A DNA stretch of 64,000 bases from Rebecca billardiae RCC1528 (taxonomy: Eukaryota > Haptophyta): contig OZ251235.1 in NCBI GenBank assembly GCA_965240325.2, positions 868,001 through 932,000 of the forward strand, given 5' to 3'. Below are positions 61,145 through 64,000 of this stretch, piece by piece (the first letter of the stretch is position 1; the number at the start of each line of letters is the position of its first letter). The notes under the pieces were generated by a model. The model saw only the letters and a program-made list of their open reading frames with translations. It was not told where the DNA came from and searched no databases. Position numbers and translations under genes: made by a program.

Positions 61145-62518
61145 ATGTCGCTGTCGCGCGCTGCCGTCCGCGCCGTCGCTCTAGGAGCGCTCGCGCTGGT
61201 GGTCTTGACAGACGGCGTCGATGGGCTGTCGGCAAGCCGCCGCCTCGACTCTCACCGCTCGCACGACGGCCGTCCTAACGTGCACCTCGAGCAGGCGAGC
61301 GAGGTCACGCGCCGGCCGAGTCTAGCGCGCGTCAGCGTGCTGCGCGGCGGAGCGAGCGCAGTCGCCAAGTCATCGACGGCGTCCCTCGTGCGGACGCTCA
61401 AGGTGGGCCTGATCTTCTTCCTGTGGTACGCCTTCAACATCTGGTACAGCCTCGTCGCGAAGATGGTCCTGCAGTTCTGGAAGTCGCCATGGCTGTTCAC
61501 CATCCTTCAGCTCGGTATCGGCTCCCTCTGGGTGGCGCTCCAATGGGTGCCACTGCCCACATTCGGCCTCGGCGGCACCCATGAGAAGACATTCACGCTG
61601 CGGCCCGTGCCCAAACTCTCGTTCGCCGAGCTGCGCGCGCTCCTGCCGATCGCCAGCTGCCTGGCCGCCGGCCACCTCGCCTCCACATTTGCGATGTTTT
61701 ACGGAACGGTCGCGTTTGCCAACGTCGTCAAGACCGCCGAGCCCATCTTCACGTGCATGTTCTCCGCGCTGCTCCTCGGCCAGTTCTTCTCGCTCCCCGT
61801 GTACCTCACGCTCCTCCCCATCATGGGTGGCGTCGTACGCGCGCGCACCCCGTCTGCCGAGCGTGCGCGCCGAGCGCCGGGCGCAGTGCGCTCGCGTGCA
61901 TCTCACCGTGCGCCCGCGCGCGCGCACCCCGCCCATCCTCGCTTCCGGCTCACCCAGGCCTACGCCTCCGCAAAGGAGCTGCAGTTCAGCTGGGTGAGCC
62001 TACTCACCGCCATGGCGTCCAACGTTGCCTTCGCCCTGCGCGCCATCCTCGCCAAGGTGTCGATGCGCGCCGCGGCGGACAACAACATGTCCCCCGCCAA
62101 CCTCTTTGCCGTCGTGAACACGCTCGCGTTTGCGGTGCTCCTGCCGGTCGCGCTGCTCGTCGAGGCGCGCGGCGCGGGCGCCGGCTGGTCGGAGGCGATT
62201 GCAAAGGGCACGACCGCTGGCGACCTGCTCAAGCTGATCATGATCACGGGCGTGACGTACTACCTGTACAACGAGCTTGCGTTCATGTGCCTGGGCGTGG
62301 TGCACCCGGTGACGCACGCGGTCGCAAACACCATCAAGCGCGTCGCCGTGATTGCCATCTCGATCATCTACTTCAAGAACCCAGTGACCAAGGAAGGCAT
62401 CATCGGCTCGGCGGTCGCCGTCGTTGGCGTGATGCTGTACTCGATCACGCTCAACAACGAGCAGGCGGCCAAGGTGGCGGCGCTGGAGGCAGCCAAGCAG
62501 GGCAAGAAGGGCAAGTGA
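61145..62518 (+). CDS. Plastid triose-phosphate/phosphate translocator family (TPT/DMT), 2 exons
   Basis: Proposed exons are 61145-61834 and 61958-62518 (416 aa). The 123-nt in-frame intron, GTACGC..CACCCAG, is removed to restore LLPIMGGVAYASAKELQFSW, the family signature. Seen: a signal-peptide-like leader VALGALALVVLTDGVDGLSA, a basic Arg/His/Ser transit stretch, then about ten TM helices: FFLWYAFNIWYSLVAKMVLQ, FANVVKTAEPIFTCMFSALL, FALRAILAKVSM and HPVTHAVANTIKRVAVIAIS. The Lys-Arg pair in NTIKRV binds the phosphate group in the solved algal TPT. It exchanges triose-, phosphoenolpyruvate- or pentose-phosphate for phosphate across a plastid membrane; which sugar cannot be told. The bipartite leader implies a secondary plastid. 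The FAP-type motif of many red-lineage leaders is not obvious (cleavage near GLSA-SRR). Confidence 0.9.
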   Translation: MSLSRAAVRAVALGALALVVLTDGVDGLSASRRLDSHRSHDGRPNVHLEQASEVTRRPSLARVSVLRGGASAVAKSSTASLVRTLKVGLIFFLWYAFNIWYSLVAKMVLQFWKSPWLFTILQLGIGSLWVALQWVPLPTFGLGGTHEKTFTLRPVPKLSFAELRALLPIASCLAAGHLASTFAMFYGTVAFANVVKTAEPIFTCMFSALLLGQFFSLPVYLTLLPIMGGVVRARTPSAERARRAPGAVRSRASHRAPARAHPAHPRFRLTQAYASAKELQFSWVSLLTAMASNVAFALRAILAKVSMRAAADNNMSPANLFAVVNTLAFAVLLPVALLVEARGAGAGWSEAIAKGTTAGDLLKLIMITGVTYYLYNELAFMCLGVVHPVTHAVANTIKRVAVIAISIIYFKNPVTKEGIIGSAVAVVGVMLYSITLNNEQAAKVAALEAAKQGKKGK

Positions 62519-62691
62519 TGATTATAATGATGTCGAATATAAGACCGTTGCTGCTTCAGAAGTGTACTATGATACTACAGTATTATAAAGTGATGCTAAT
62601 ATCTCGTAGACGTAGTCGTCACATTGTTTATTACTATTACTAACGACAATTCGATCCTGGTTACGATCCGGTAATAAGTCATGGCTATACT
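62519..62691. other. 3' flank of the translocator gene
   Basis: AT-rich sequence with many TACTATTA-type words, likely the 3' UTR and polyadenylation region. No canonical AATAAA was seen. Confidence 0.4.
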
Positions 62692-63205
62692 AGTGGCTCT
62701 GGCTCCGGTTGATCCCTGCCAGTACGTCCGGTCATAGAAACCGGGCGTAGTAACTACCGAAAATATTTTTGAAAATGATCTTCGCATTCCTGCGGCCGAA
62801 TGAACGCCCGAAGTGTCCCACAGGGCCTCAAGTAGGGTTGCTATGGATGGCCAATAAGTGCCCAGGGTGTCAGTTTGTGACTACTACTTCAGACTCTATT
62901 TTCATAGCTATTTACCCAGTCCGGTGACACATTTCCAATAGCTACGGGTGCATCCGGATCGCTCCCGGACCATGTTCTGACCGGAGTCTGAAATGGGTAA
63001 ATACATAGTAAAAATAGAGTCTGAACTATAGAGGAAGTGCTTGTTGGCCCAATATCGCTCTGAAGTCATATCATCTAATTCTAGGCATCCATTCACCATT
63101 GAGATTTGAGGTCCTCCTGTGCTGTGTGCAGTTTTCACGAGTGACTTCATGAAGGAGCTCACAGTGCCCGTCTCTGGCAGGGGTCAACCGAAGCCAGAGC
63201 CAAGT
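62692..63205. mobile_element. 514-bp MITE with TIRs, same family as 9891-11197
   Basis: The left end (62692-62722) starts AGTGGCTCTGGCTCCGG; the right end read in reverse starts ACTTGGCTCTGGCTTCGG; both continue into GGTTGA(T/C)CCCTGCCAG. A subterminal inverted pair, TTCAGACTCTATTTT..TATTTACCCA at 62889-62917 and its inverse at 62994-63027, would fold the centre into a second hairpin. CCGGTCATAGAAACCGGGCG also occurs inverted next to the right end of the 9891-11197 element. No coding capacity. Confidence 0.7.
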
Positions 63206-64000
63206 AGTAGTCCGGAGTCCCGGACGGCTGGCGCCGTCGGCGTCGCGGTACGACCCGCCGGGAATCGTTCATTCGTTGACTAAATGACGGCGCCACACGG
63301 CGATTACATCACTCATCAGTATATATACACCAGTGTAGCTAGAGAGTTAGACTAGACACGTCGCGTTATTAATATTAAACTATAGAGAGAGAGAGAGAGC
63401 CTAGAGAGTAGAGAGAGTCGAGAGAGAGACGGATGAGAGAGATCGACACCGTGTCACTCACATTAAATATTATGCTCCTACTAACAATTTATACTAATTA
63501 TACAAGGCGGTAGCTAGTTAAGACTCCGGTTAATTCAGTTTGAGTTACAATATATATATTTCAAAATAAAATTTTCATATATGTAAAATGGCTAACGATT
63601 CCACTAGTGTCATCTCGTCGAAAGTAGTAACGATCTAGCACTATGATAAGTACGTGGCGCAGCCGGGCAGACGGGCGCGGCATCCTGCGTGGCACCGGCC
63701 CGCAGTCGGCGTTCAGCGGATCTCACCGCTGGTCCGCACCCGCATCCGATGATCGATGACACTTGACATCTGCGCGTCAGGCGCAGCCAGCCTGCGTGCT
63801 GCCGCTCGTCGCCGGGAAAATCGGCAGAGCGCATGGGCCGCGAGGCGATGCTCGCTCCCACGGGCGCTCGATTGTGCGGTACAAGTCCGATCCGTGAGCG
63901 CGTGGTCAGCACGCGCTGGGAGCCGGGGCTGTTTGTTGCCGGCGCGTTCCCAAACGAGCAGCAATCGCGGCCAGCCGCCGCCACGTGGCTCAGGCCTCGA
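63206..64000. other. Window end, no gene supported
   Basis: AT-rich to 63610 with a GA-rich simple repeat (63383-63453), then GC-rich sequence whose only frames (minus strand, about 80-120 residues) have no recognisable domain. A gene could begin beyond the window. Confidence 0.4.
63383..63453. repeat. (GA)n-rich simple repeat
   Basis: Runs of GAGAGAGA broken by CCTAGAGAGTA and GTCGAGAG. Confidence 0.9.

Overview
This window looks like nuclear DNA from a unicellular, GC-rich alga with a secondary plastid and a flagellum. The evidence is spliceosomal introns (GT..AG, about 90-235 nt, very GC-rich), a Ty1/copia LTR retrotransposon, and non-autonomous DNA elements. Two proteins have a hydrophobic signal-peptide leader followed by a basic transit-like stretch: a triose-phosphate-type translocator and an HCF107/Mbb1-like RNA-maturation factor. 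There are also two cilium-linked genes (LRRC61-like and TTC23-like), a 24-TM calcium channel and an AP2-domain protein. A haptophyte, perhaps a pavlovophyte, fits best, but that is inference. No rRNA, tRNA or CRISPR array was seen.

Layout. 1-7.6 kb: a partial short-chain dehydrogenase (-), a divergent leucine-rich-repeat protein with an FVSHWWGEP-type domain (+), and a ParA/MinD-like ATPase (+). 7.6-18.7 kb: gene-poor and repeat-rich. It holds microsatellites, a TIR element nested in another repeat, and three copies of a non-autonomous element family (called the GCGGTC family here, after its palindromic terminus), one nested in another and carrying decayed gene pieces. 19.2-27.0 kb: a complete, very young copia element with 553-bp LTRs identical by eye, a 5-bp target duplication and one intact 2217-aa Gag-Pol. 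It sits at the foot of a perfect 25-bp hairpin. 27-33 kb: decayed sequence, an F-box/RCC1 gene (-), an inverted-repeat segment and a fourth copy of the GCGGTC family. 33-46 kb: a PDE12/CCR4-type phosphodiesterase (-) divergent from a double-AP2 protein (+), then a plastid HAT/TPR protein (+) and a four-domain Ca2+ channel fused to Kelch and IQ motifs (+). 46.3-50.1 kb: no convincing gene. 50-62.5 kb: LRRC61-like (-) divergent from TTC23-like plus SH3 (+), a protein built from eighteen 52-residue repeats (+), and NOC4 (-) divergent from a plastid phosphate translocator (+). 62.5-64 kb: a 514-bp MITE and simple repeats.

Gene pairs. Four divergent pairs share short intergenic spacers (288, 261, 120 and 214 bp), probably bidirectional promoters. 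The pair LRRC61-like/TTC23-SH3 is notable because both families are associated with cilia. Most introns begin GTGCGC or close to it rather than GTAAGT/GTGAGT, so several exons must be joined across a change of reading frame. Exon joins given here were made by eye from frame continuity and GT..AG borders, not from transcript data.
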